DNA from: Holothuria scabra
Taxonomy: Eukaryota; Echinodermata; Holothuroidea; Aspidochirotida; Holothuriidae
Assembly: GCA_037179385.1 (NCBI GenBank)
Contig: CM074189.1
Location: forward strand, 26,225,648-26,289,647
Direction: 5' to 3'
DNA length: 64,000 nucleotides
In this document: positions 46,150-57,965 of the stretch, piece after piece
Layout of the letters: each line of letters opens with the position of its first letter
Position numbering within the stretch: the first letter of the stretch is position 1
Program-made: the position numbers and the translations under genes
Notes under the pieces: model-generated
Told to the model about the DNA's origin: nothing
What the model saw: only the letters and a program-made list of their open reading frames with translations
Database searches by the model: none

Positions 46150-47265
46150 TATTATTATTATTAAAAGACACTTGTAAGTGCGCTTTATCTTAAAAAGCTC
46201 AAAGCGCATAACAAATTAAAGAGTACATAATACAAAAAGATAAAATGCAAAATGAGGTAAAACTAGAGGTAGATGCAAAGGATGAAAGTGATAAAAGCTT
46301 AAAAACCTAAACAAAAAACAGTGTCTGCAGCACAGATAAAAGCAAAAGACTAATTAAGATTATAACTCTCAGTAAAAAGGTGAGTCTTAAGGGAATGTTT
46401 AAAAGAACTTAAAGAGGCAGCAGTACGTATGTGGTTTGGCAAATTGTTCCAGAGGCGAGGTGCAGCAAAGTAAAAACTTCTGTCACCATATCTATTTAAT
46501 GATCTACGAGTGACTAGCAAGTTTGTGGAAGCTGAACGAAGAGAACGATTTGGTTTGTAGGATGAGATCAGTAGAGACAGATAAGTGGGGGCTCTATTAT
46601 TCAAGCAGTTAAAAACAAAAACAAGAATCTTAAAAATAATGCGTTTATTGACTGGTAACCAGCGTAACTCTTGAAGGAGAGGAGTAGCATGGCAAGAACG
46701 ATTTTGATTATAAATTAACCTGGCTGCATTGTTTTGTAACACCTGGAGTCGACGTAGCAAACTGGACTTAATCCCAAAAAGTAAACAGTTACCATAATCA
46801 ATTCGAGATATTACAAAAGCATGAACAAGCAGTTTGGTAGCTGAAGGACTAAGATAATGACGAATACGAGTAATGTTTCTAAGATAAAAAGAACAGCATT
46901 TGACCTTTTCATTGACAAACCTTTCCATAGATAAAGTGGAGTCAAGATACAAACCAAGATTTTTGACTTTGTCGAGTTTTGATAGTAACATTTTCAATAT
47001 TGAGAGATAAGGTGCTTATCCTTGCAAGATTGTGTGAGGAACCAAATAATGCAAGTTCAGTCTTCTTTGGATTGAGTTTCAGAAAATTGGTGGATGGCCA
47101 ATTTTGCAAATCAAGGATGCAAACCTCAAGATCTGCCGTGGGAGTTTTAACTGGATCAAAAGCAAAGTAGAGCTGGGTGTCATCAGCGTAAAAGTGATAA
47201 TCAATTTTGTGTTGCTTAGCTATCTCAGACATAGGTGAAACATACATAGAAAAAAGAATGGGGCC
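46150..47265 (-). mobile_element. 5'-truncated LINE (Jockey/CR1-like) with reverse transcriptase remnant
   Basis: Reading down the minus strand, the fragment opens near 47,265 with a GPILFSMYVSPM-type motif, then YHFYADDTQLYF, which holds the catalytic YADD box of non-LTR reverse transcriptases, then LKLNPKKTEL. Around 46,980 the frame shifts; the second frame runs NLGLYLDSTLSM to HSLKTHLF and includes the thumb and C-terminal region with WLPVNKRI and RLWNNLP. A 3' UTR and an ATT-repeat tail (46148-46163 on the plus strand) follow. Only the last third of ORF2 is present; the element is dead. Confidence 0.85.
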
Positions 47266-48547
47266 GGTAGGCTTCGGAATGTTCGCGTAAAAGTTCCAGG
47301 AGCATGAAACATCTTAAATGGAAATTCTGTATATGCAGTAAAAAGAAACGGCAAGCGCAGTTTCCAGCAATTTAGAGGCATTCTAACCAAAAATACCTCT
47401 GGTGGGGTCGCGGGACACTCTTCGAGCACCACCAATATGATCGCTCCGCGTCAGTTGTCTCCCACGGGAGCTCACTCTTGAAACTCTTGAAAGAACGAAC
47501 TTCTTGGTATGAATTTATAACATGATCTCACATGCAAACTTATTTTCCAATGAATATCGGTAGCTTAATTTACCTTACCATTTCATCCAATTGTAGAGGT
47601 GCAGACAGAAAGTAGATAACAGATAGATCTAATTTATTTTCCTATCAGCTTGCAATTTGTTCATTTTTATATAATAAAGTTTTATTGCAAACGAAAGCTG
47701 AAAATAATTCCACTTGCAGGCCGCTAATGCTATTTCAGGCTTTATGGGGTCACGATTTTTCAAAAATTTCTGTGCGCCCAAAGTCAATTGATGGTTTCCT
47801 TTTGCTTAAATATCCTTTTTATAGCCAAAACTGAAAAAAGGCCGTGGCCGGCTCGACTTGAACCAATAGGTTGGAAACTGGGCCGTACAAATCTATCTAA
47901 CTAACTACAAACCCGAAATTTGAACGGCACTCCTGTCAGGTGGAAGGGAGTGTCTGAAAGGACTACCACGCCGCATGCGCTCCAGTAAAAGGGAACAGAT
48001 GAGGACTAGATGTCCTTTAGCTCTTTCCAACTTTCTAAATCTTAAAAAAATATGTCCGCAACGTGCAAGCTGCGTGATAAACGGGGGTAAATGTTCTAGT
48101 GTTGGGTTGTGTAACTCAGTCCTATTTTAGGGTATACGGCTCTGAAATAACTGATCCACGAAAGCACTCGGTATTTTAAATTAAGTCCTTCCTCTGACAT
48201 TTTTGTACATTAAAGGGCCGATCATCTCACTCAAAATTGCAATTTTTTTAGAAGTCAACAGAAATTCTCAATTGGCCTCGCTCTTTGATTGGCAGCTAGT
48301 TCAAAAAGTGCACGCTACCGAACCCCATATTAGTAGTATTACCCAGCACGTACTGTAGTGAATGTGTTTGATTATGCATTGTGCTCCTGCGTACTCATTC
48401 TGATGCAATAAACTTAGATTGTGTCTGAATGGGGATGGCTTTTAGACAGTTCTGGGCTTAAATAAGAAGGTTAGGAGGATTGGAACTTTTTAGCAACGGT
48501 GGAAGATACGCTGCACCAGTTTATCTATGGTTGGTCACAACTCGAAG
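47266..48547. other. No gene seen
   Basis: Contains one hAT-family module fragment (47690-47830) and the tRNA-like repeat copy 1. Confidence 0.5.
47825..47910 (-). repeat. Short repeat with a tRNA-like B box, copy 1
   Basis: On the minus strand GGTTCAAGTCGAG matches the Pol III B-box pattern (GTTCRANNC) and is followed by a T run. The same block with GGTTGGAAACTGGGCCGT (plus strand) recurs at 58880 and in the 12.3-13.0 kb duplication. No cloverleaf can be folded, so it would be a SINE remnant, not a tRNA gene. Confidence 0.35.
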
Positions 48548-49117
48548 TTAAAGGGGAAGTTTAAGCAAAATTTTAATTTTCACATGTGAAAGAGGAACAA
48601 AATCTACACAGTGTGGTGAAAGTTCCATTCAAATCGGACATGTATTTCTTGAGATATCAGTAAATGAAGCAAGTAGATTTGTGTTCAAAAGTGAGTTTGA
48701 GGGCAGCGGAGCTTATATTTCTTCCTCACATTGACAAGAAATGCTTTGTTTTCCTTTGTTTTATCAGACTGCTGTGTTGACCTTGAAGTTGATAGGAGTA
48801 TGACCTCCCTGTTGGGGGATGCACAGTTTGTAAAATTCTCATGCCACTTAAGCAATCACATTTAAATAATATGGGATTGTCGAGGAGAAAATCCAGTATA
48901 AAGTTTAAAGAAAAACAAAAGACCACCCATTAATGTCGGGATGCGATGTCGAATGTGCTTGCTTCAAGTTCACTTTTTATTGAAAATGTGAAAATTTTAC
49001 GTGTTCATATCTTGAGAACCACACATCGGATTTCAATGCAAATTTCACAAAAATGTTCAGAATAAGTACCCCTCTAAGATACCAAATCCTGTTTTGACCT
49101 TAACCCCTTCTTTAAAG
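48548..49117. repeat. 570-bp foldback family A, copy 2
   Basis: Same orientation and length as copy 1: TTAAAGGGGAAGTTTAAGC to CCCCTTCTTTAAAG. It lies 480 bases upstream of the 49.6-kb Ig gene. Confidence 0.8.
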
Positions 49118-49597
49118 TTGAAGGTTTATCAAACCTTGACCTGTTAAATATTCAAAGCTTGAACTTTTAAATTCAGATAAGAAAATGTTAAGGAAAAGTC
49201 GTTGGCAAAACTTTTTACCAGTTGCGTCAAATTACTAAATCGTTCTTACGCTGTATATTTTGATAACCTTGTTATGTTCTCAAATCTAACGCTTTCTACT
49301 TATTTGGCTCTAGTGATAATAACTGCTATGTTGTTTAAAAGCACCCGTAAATTTCAAATGCTGTTCTCTATACGATTCAGTGTTAGTGTACATACTCTAG
49401 TTTCTCAGTTATTAATGAATTGTTTTATAACTGAATATGTTCACTTAACAAGCAATGCGTACTGTTATAGCCGATGCCTTATTTTGTAATGGTGCCATGA
49501 AAAGAAGTTTTATTTAGAGAGGAACGGCAAGGATTGATACTTTGCTGCACTCCATTTGTTAAGGACCAAGAAATTTCTTGAAGATATTTTATATAAT

Positions 49598-50530
49598 ATG
49601 TTATCGTTTGTCATATTGTGTGCGTTGATTTTCGTTCAAGGAGTTTCATCTTTGTTACAGAGCCAAACAGTTTTTGAATATCATTCGATTGTTTTAACAT
49701 GTCCTGGTGAAACTGATCAACATAACTATTGGCATTTTATGGGAAATGCTATATTTTACAATAGAATTCCCGTGACAGAAGAAATCATAACTCAATATGA
49801 CGTTTTCCAGAATTACTCCTTGTTGATAAAATCAGCGTCGTTGCTTGACGAAGGCACTTATTCATGTATTCTTGGACCAAAAAGGGTGGTAACGTATTAT
49901 TTAGACGTTGAAGGTTAGTTAAAGCTTTAGATACTGGAAGTTTGCCAATGATTTGTAAATTTATGCTGCTATTTAAAAAGACTGTACGGCATTCTTGAGG
50001 TCCAAAAAATTTATTCGCGAAAATTTTTGAGGTGACTGCCAAAAAGAATGATACATTGAAGATTAAAAAGAATGAAAAAAATATTGAAGGTAGGAACAAA
50101 GCAGTTATTTAGGTGGACTATACTGATTTCATTATTTCATCTCCGTTGAGCGAAAACTCTTTAAGCTGAATCATCGAAGAAATTCTTTTTATTCACGAAA
50201 AATAGCTGCTGCAGAGTGTTTTTTTCTTTTTTTTTGAATCCCAATGCAGATTCCCAAAATGGTTTAAGTAGACAAATATGTTCCTTTTTAGACTCTTGTC
50301 TTTGCCCTCTGTGTCTCTGAGACAAGTTTCCCTACAACTTCTTCCAGATTCTCAAATGCAGGTGATATATTTTAAAATATACTACAAATATTTGTATGGA
50401 AAATAACATGATTGATTTCAGTTTACCTAATAAGAACCAATAATCTTTACTGTTTATCTGTTTTTTCTTATTTTCAGTGATATTTTGGATTGTTTGCATC
50501 ACTAAGTACGCCATAAATGTATGGACGTGA
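49598..50530 (+). CDS. Small single-Ig protein gene (exons 49598-49913 and 50478-50530)
   Basis: ATG at 49598 starts MLSFVILCALIFVQGVSS, a signal peptide, then one Ig V-like domain: VLTCPGE, YWHFMG, NYSLLIKSASL, EGTYSCI, YYLDVE. Exon 1 is 105 codons plus one base, the same as the 5637 gene, and ends at donor GTTAGT (49914). Exon 2 follows TTATTTTCAG and reads VIFWIVCITKYAINVWT then TGA (50528-50530), about 122 aa in all. AATAAA lies at 50562-50567, 32 bases past the stop. The last exon is hydrophobic and could anchor the protein, or it may be an alternative end of a longer gene. It is a clear paralogue of the 5637 gene. Confidence 0.65.
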
Positions 50531-50561
50531 TTTGAGAAGGAAAAGTTCATATACAATGGAA

Positions 50562-50567
50562 AATAAA
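50562..50567 (+). terminator. Polyadenylation signal of the 49.6-kb Ig gene
   Basis: A canonical AATAAA hexamer lies 32 bases past the stop codon of the two-exon Ig gene, at a normal spacing for a short 3' UTR. Confidence 0.45.
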
Positions 50568-51478
50568 AATAACACTACAGCTCAAAAACTTTTATGATAA
50601 GAAGCTAATTTCTTAATTTAAATATAGCAACCGGTCAATGAAGTGTAAAACCTATGTATATATTACTATTTGCCTATAAAGATGCTTATAATCTTTGAGA
50701 AGCTAAACTTTCTGCACCAGTAAACACCATGTCTATTGGGACATGGGGCACCAACCATAGAATGGCTATATGGGGCAAACACGGGGCATACGTCATAACT
50801 TAATGAATATTTAAAAAGATTACAGATTAACAGATTAACTCTTTACCAAGAAAAATAGTGTAGTGTCTACGTCAGCTTGAGAGTAATTATTCTAAACTGC
50901 ATAAACCAAGTAATATTACAGCTGCCTTAAGATAACACAGTACGTTTTTTTTTATTTCGAATATAAACTTATTTTATTTTGCACACGCACCGTGGATCTG
51001 TAGAATTTTGACAGGATCATATTGACCCCTAAAATATCATAAAGTCTGTTAATCTTTGACATGCATATAAATTATCTCACAACAAATAAGATGAATATTT
51101 TTTAACACGCAAGTTGTTCAAGTTTGTGTTTGTAAAGGGATGTGTTTATTTGAAACTTTTGCTCGTAAAACATGCATTGAATTTAAATAAATTAACATCA
51201 AGTATGTAAAATTACATTTGGAAAAAATGTTGCAAACAATTAAACTCAACGCAAGATAAATACGTTCTTTTTTATATAATATAGAGGACTTGTCTTCAAA
51301 CAGTTTCATCCCATCCAAACTCCTTATATATCTGGACGTGTATTGATTCAAAAGAAAGAATTATTTTAGATTCTTTTCCAAATTAAAAATCCACTAGTTT
51401 AAAAACACCCTAGTTAAATTTCAACCGAGTTTTAATAATCGGGATTTTTTTTTTTAATTATTCCATTAGATAAACCTT

Positions 51479-52859
51479 TAGTGGCGTAGCCACGGGGTGG
51501 TGGGGGGGTATCCCCCTCCCCCAGATTTTCTTCTAGCCCCTCCCCCCTCCCCCCCAAATTTTTGCCTCCTGATAAAGTAATTAAGAAAAAATAAAATGTT
51601 TCAACGGAAATAAATTTTGAAGTATTTCCTTCCAAAACAGTGAAGAAATAACATGTGTAACAATTAAGAAAACATGCATGAATGTGTGTAAAACACATTT
51701 TGTGTGCACATATGAAATCAAGTAATCACTTCGAAATGACTACTTTCACTAAATTAGATACTGTATATAATCTGCACTGTCATTTATTGCATTTCACTTC
51801 GAAGATGAAACGAACGTCTCGACAACAAACTCGAAAGTGACTTTGCAAGGTTAAAACCTTTTCTGCCCTAAGGCAACCGGTACTGCCTTCGAATAATTCT
51901 TTTCCATTCCTAACAAGTAGGCCTATATCGTGTCTCACTCCTTCCCAAGACAAGTGCCACGGTGGAACGATTTTTTCGACAAGGTCTCTTTTATTAAGTG
52001 GCATTGGCGTCCGGGCGGATTTGTAAAATGTCCACAAGGTCCGGATTTCATGTGTTTCCCGCATGATCCATACTTCTGGTTTGCTGTTTAAATATTTTGG
52101 GAGATTTACTCGTACAGTCGTAGTATTGGAATTTGACTATGTAATGTACCGATGACTGAACAAATACTACACCATTTTGCATGTAGACGCCACCAAAATC
52201 TGGAAAACATTGTTTTTTGGTAGTATGTATGTCACTTGTAAAATCTTTTCAAAGACTAAAAATGAGTATTTTGAAATTTTTTCATGCTCCCCAAATAGGT
52301 AAACCATAAACATAGGCCTATAATCAGTTCAAAATTTTGCCAAACATAACACTATTTTGCATCTAGCAAATCTAACGCGAAGAAAGTTTCTCAGAGGGCG
52401 ACACAACTAATTTTGGTAAAGGTGAAATCCATTCAAATATTGCCGCATATGCGATCTACGTTCTCCTGAAGTTCACAATTTTTCCCAAGGGAAAGGGAGG
52501 CACCGGTTCCCTTTAGTCTCATCCCCCAGGTCACAGATCACAAATGCCCAGATTTTGGGTCCCTAAAAAGTGTATGTATTATCATTTTTCATAGACTGAT
52601 TTTTTATTCTCACTATTTGAGAAGTGGAAGACATGAGATTCGTATTTCAGAGCTGGGTACATCCAGCTGAAAACACGTGGGAAGTGCCGTTTTCAGCCAT
52701 CTGGAAGGTTTGTAAAATCCCAAATTTTCTTGTACCCTCTGCGCCAACAGATGGTGACGCTCCGCTTATATAGTCTTATCGCGCCTGATCCTCGGAGGTA
52801 CCAGGCCCCACACTTGTTACCTAGGCCTCCCTTAAAATTCAGTCCTGGCTACGCCACTG
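51479..52859. mobile_element. hAT-like non-autonomous element, 1,381 bp
   Basis: Ends TAGTGGCGTAGCC and GGCTACGCCACTG are inverted repeats with one change at the first base. The 8-bp TAAACCTT flanks both sides (51471-51478, 52860-52867). A C/G-rich run follows the left end. Near the right end it carries the recurring module around TGGTGACGCTCCGCTTATAT. No transposase frame. Confidence 0.85.
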
Positions 52860-52867
52860 TAAACCTT

Positions 52868-55092
52868 TAAGACGAGGTTTACAGTTTTGCAAATTGTGTG
52901 ACTTGATTGTAACTCTGCAAAGGTCCAGATGGCTGTTGTTTTAAAATCTGATAATCGCGTTTACAAATATTACTTTCTCCAATAGTTTAAAAACGAGGGG
53001 GGGGGGGGGGGAAATCACGTCAAATCTCTCCTCCCAATATTTTGAATCCTGAAGTAAAAATGCATGTAGTCTATTTGCACTTTTTTATATTTCAGTTAAG
53101 GCGCAAAATATTTCATTATTGTCCTCTAAAGTGCACCAGATGGCCTGGATTTCAGGAGAGGCAGATTGTACAAAGCTTCATTAGTTCTCAGATTTTCCCC
53201 AATAGTTAACTGCTACAACCCATTTATGTAACTTCAATTATCAAATTGTGTTGAGGTGTAGCAAGTGAGAGGTACTGTATCCCATCTTTCTGCAGTAACC
53301 TTCTCCACTCGTGCGAGAATAAGGTATATCATTTCTTCAATAGCAAAAGTAAACCAAACCGAGACTGCAAGCCACGGTATTTAAGAAATTCAATTTCATA
53401 TATTCAAATTATTTTAAAAGCATACCGGTCTGACGGGCGGTAAAGCCCCGCCCCCACCCCCCCCCCCACCCCACCCAATGAAAACGTGAACGGAAATAGG
53501 CTTTTGCCGGTACCCGTGACTCGCGGATGAAAATCCATTATTCTTTTTCTCTTCAGAAGGGGATTTTTAGAAATTCAACGAGAACTCAGAAAGATGTATG
53601 AAGTGGGCCCATTCTGGCATCTCCCTCAGACTGGCGGTGTAAGATAATCTCCACACTGCTCTAGCTGGGACCAACCTCATACACATTTTTTTCCATCTCA
53701 CATCACCCTGACGTACGGTATACAAATGCATAAAATGGGTTCTAAAAAGTACCAGATGTCTCCATCTTTTTGTTTTGCTCGTGTTCACTTACAGGGGCGT
53801 CGTCAGGATCTATTAATTTGAGGGCTGCATATTGCCATACCGTATGTCGTTGATAGGACATGTATTATCTAAAGGGAGTCTGCCATCTCTTTGGCCGGGA
53901 GCGTTCCTGAAAACTGTCTGACGAAAAGTACCTCTCAGACACCGTACAGGCATTTTCGAGCCTGATTTAATTTTTCGTGCGTACCAGGCTATACGGCATA
54001 TTCCTTTTCAGTCATATCCCTAACGGAAGCTAAGAAGCTGAGAAAACCACCGTCCGCTCCGCGGGGTAGATTCAATTGGATCTTTTTGTTTATTTACACG
54101 TCACTGCTTCCTTACAGATAAATGTCACTCAAACACGTGTTCAAGGGGGCAGGCCTATTCTGGGTTCAAAATATGATTGGGGCGACACGTGCACTATGCC
54201 TCTCGTCACGGTGGTTATGTCACCACTCAGAATTCTATGTGTAAACATGGTAAAGGTGTGACGGAAATGGAGAAATTGAATACCTCTATTGTTATAACAC
54301 CGAAATGCTATTTCTCACTTTGACTACTTGAAATAAACTGGAAGTAGTAACTATAGTTTTTTCATTTATCAGCCATCAAGTCATATGGTTTCCCATTTTT
54401 TAACAACACAACTGCAGCGTGTATTTTTCCAATCAGTTTACGTTATGGGGCGATTACACATATATAGTCTGCATGTTTTTTTATTGTAAATGTCATTTAT
54501 TACACTGCTAAGGTCAAAAAAGTTTTACAATAAATTAACACTTCACAAACAATACTGTCAACTAAACTCTCCAGTAAAGACTTCTTTTATGAACTCGTTC
54601 AATCGCAAACAGCATTGGCATTAAGTTCATTTGATTGTTTTAAGATAACAAATCTGTGATAACTTTTCACAATTTGGCGACTTTGCTTTAAATTTTTGTT
54701 AATGCTATCTTCAAATTACGAAAAAGCTAGAGGAAAACAAATGAAATCATGTTGAGCACTTAAATCGGTTGCCACTAAGTTACTAAAGGCTTCAGTGTGA
54801 GCTCTTGCGAGTCGATGCGACCTCGAGAAAGCCGCGGGTAAGTGGGGCAACTGTTGCAGGAGCTCGCATGACGTCGCAAGAAGATGCAAGTTTTAGACAT
54901 GTTTAAAACATGCGGCCATCTTGCGATCACAGCATGTCTTCTTGAGGTGGCATCCGGGAATTTTAAAGGAGGAAGAGTTTGTAGTTATGTGGAATTTTAG
55001 ATCCTATACCTTCATTGTACAAAGATTAGTCATTAACACGTCCAGGTGTTAAGTGTCACGTGTATTTTTATGGTGTTACATTGTTTTATTTC
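52868..55092. other. No gene seen
   Basis: A G run at 52996-53010 and a C run at 53450-53470 suggest further worn elements. A possible element left end, ACAGGGGCGTCGTCAGGAT, begins at 53793. No exon-like segment recognised. Confidence 0.45.
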
Positions 55093-55100
55093 CTTGAAAT

Positions 55101-56974
55101 CAGTGGCGTAGCTACTGGGGGGGGGGAGGGGGGGCAAATTGCCCCCTCTGGAAAAATTTTTGGGGAAATTTGATGAATTTTCTTATTCTTACAAAAATTT
55201 CTCAAAATCTTTGGTAGAATAAGAAATTGTGAGATATTTTTCATACATAATTCGTATTTTCATGCAACAAATTAACTCAGATTTCGTCAGTGTCGCATGA
55301 ACCGGCCCTACTCGTGTTCCACAGAAATGTCCTCGCCGCGTAGCAGATTGAATGTTCTCTAGGGTTATGATCAGTGCATTTCAGTGCACACATTCAGTTA
55401 TTTAACAACAGCTGATACAGTGCAACTAACACTGAAAGGCTGTAATCCCGAACTTATCTCCTTGTACACAGTCTCTGTGTTGTGCACTTTGGGAATTTAG
55501 TAAAAGGATGTGAAAACTGACAAGTCACTACCATAGACCCCCGGGGTTATTATGTTGTTCTACAACCTTAGTAGCTATGCGATTTTACTCTGTGTTCGTA
55601 ACGATGGATGGGGCTGAAACAACCCATGGCCAAGGATAAACTTAAAGTTAGTCTAGAAATTAGAATGAAAGGGATCCATTGGCATACTTAGATTTTGTTA
55701 CTTAGCCTAATCCTTGGAGGCTTACAGTCTAGTTCGGGAAAATAGCGTTCTGCTCACTTGAGTGTAACAATAAACGGGTCAATGAGTACCTTGTAGCCTT
55801 CTACACTTAACAGACTGCTGTTCTAACAGGATATCCTCTGTGATCGAGCCAGTCTTAGGCCTCCTTAGTGGCCTGCGAAGGGGAGACCATTGGGCCATGC
55901 CCCCCTCACAGATGCCATTTTTCTTTGTTCTTAAAAATACGTAGTCTAACTTTAGTAACACAGATTTTATTCAAAAGATAGCATATGTGGCACCAGATTG
56001 CTTATAAGGACACCCAATTTTTCAAGAATTTTCAAAGGGGAAGGATTGTCTCTGCAAGGTCCTTCAGTGATGCCATTTTTTTTAATTCCTATAAATAGAC
56101 CTAGGCAAATTCTGTCAAATTCCAATTTTTACCTAAAATGGCAGACTCTGTTTCCCACTGGTGGCATCGATAAAAAAGACAACATGTTTAGATTCTCTTT
56201 AAAAACATGAATAAGCTATTTTTGGCCATCTGAGGGGTCTAATTTTTTGAAATTTTCTTTACGCTCCACGCCAACCAACGGTGGCGCTTCGTTCAGTCTT
56301 TTGGGCAAAATTACATTTGTAAGGTCAAATTAGCTCTTAACTCTCTGATCACTTTGCAGTTTGCGAACATATTTTGAAGTGAGCGTTTTATTGCAAAAGA
56401 CAAAAGAAGAAAGCGACTCGTTAGATTCTTCGTATAAGTCAGGAAAATGCTATTTCCGGCCATCTGAGGGGTCTGATTTTCGAAATTTTCTCTACGCTCC
56501 GCGCCAACCAATGGTGGCGCTCCGCTTAGATAATCTTTATGATAAAATAACGTTTTGTGACCAAGAAAACCCACAATCCTGTACCGATCACTGTTCCTGT
56601 CAAAGTCGAAAATCTTGCACCAGTTTGCATCTAGGCTCCTTGAAAACGTAAAAAAATTTCCGGACATCCCCTCCCCTTAGACCATACTGCATGCCCCCCC
56701 CCCCCCTTCAGAGAAATTCTGCGTACGCCACTGCGTTACTACATACAAATAAACCAGATATTGTTTACCAAAATAATATACTGTGTTATTTCCGATTGCT
56801 CTATGTTATACTTTAAGATTAAAATGCAGGTAATATTACAAAATGACATGGTAATGTTGTGATACTTGTAAATTTGCATATTTTATATGAAATACATACA
56901 CATTGACCGGGAAAAGTTTTGGGGAAATTTCATACCTTTGCCCCCCCCTGGAAAAAATCCTAGCTACGCCACTG
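55101..56974. mobile_element. hAT-like element, 1,874 bp, probably composite
   Basis: Ends CAGTGGCGTAGCTA and TAGCTACGCCACTG are perfect inverted repeats, flanked by 8-bp CTTGAAAT (55093-55100, 56975-56982). A second right-type end (GCGTACGCCACTG, ending 56733) lies inside, so another hAT-like copy is nested or fused. The shared module with GGTGGCGCT(C/T)CG occurs twice inside (near 56280 and 56515). Confidence 0.85.
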
Positions 56975-57524
56975 CTTGAAATAAAAAATGTTTTCTTTTT
57001 CAAAGCTGTGTTGTGAATTCAACAGTTTACTCTGCTCTGTTAGGTAATTCAAGTGTTTTTTAGAGATGGTTCTACTGGGTCAGGGACACTTTGAAACAGT
57101 GGTTCGAAAGAGGGTTGAAAATGGCGTCTTGTCGTTGCATGCAAAGGGTTAGGTCGTGTAATGAAATAAAGTTGTCCATGTACGACCGAATCATAGGTTA
57201 AACATCATAGTGAACGGTGCTAAAGACACCACAAAACTTGACAAAAGAAAAGCATAGATCTGAGGCAACGCCCGCAAGGATGACGAACGGGAATCCTTTT
57301 TATACTTTACCCCCCTCTGTCTATAGAGGGGTGAGACGTGGGGAAGCTCTACTGAGGCCTGTATGTGTATGTGTAGGCATGAGAGACATACGTAATTCAA
57401 AAAATACATAAACACCTCTACCAATAAACTCAATGTTATTCACACCTACATTTCTTCTACCTAGAAGCACTTCTGCAAAGAAAAACTATACCTAAAGAAT
57501 AAACGCCTCAGAACAAGCGAGTTC

Positions 57525-57905
57525 TGTGATTTGTTGGCGCATGGAAGTGTGATACGGTGCACAGCGTGGGATGTACAAACGGAGCTCAACACATAGTGTA
57601 CAACGTTTCCTTGTTTTCTTGCAGTACGTACATACAACACGAAGCACAAATCTAAGGGTCTAAGCAACCAGAACAAAAATAGTCTCAGACAGCAAACTAA
57701 AATTCAAATTTTTACACCAACAATGCAATGGAGACATAGTCCACAGCACAAAACCACACTTATTACTATTACTCATGTAATGGATGGATTAAGAAAGGAT
57801 GATGTTACTATATTGACCGAATTTTAATATAAATTCCAATTTTGGAACACTGTGTTAGGTGGGGGATTGCTTTGTCTATGCCGAAGATTTGGAGATGTGC
57901 GCATG
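57525..57905. repeat. Inverted copy of the 12.9-13.3 kb repeat
   Basis: Reverse-complement match to 12870-13262, including TGTAATGGATGGATTAAG and GATGTGCGCATGTGCAGA. Followed by a poly-C/poly-A tract and AAAT repeats (57909-57965). Confidence 0.6.
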
Positions 57906-57965
57906 TGCAGACCCCCCCCCCCCCCAAAAAAAAAAAAAATAAATAAATAAATAAAAAATAAAATA

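Noticed and set aside
46350..47247. Active reverse transcriptase gene
   Set aside because: 5'-truncated and frameshifted near 46,980; only the C-terminal third remains.
49202..49489. 95-codon frame just upstream of the 49.6-kb Ig gene
   Set aside because: It has no true ATG at its start and no motif; probably 5' flanking sequence.
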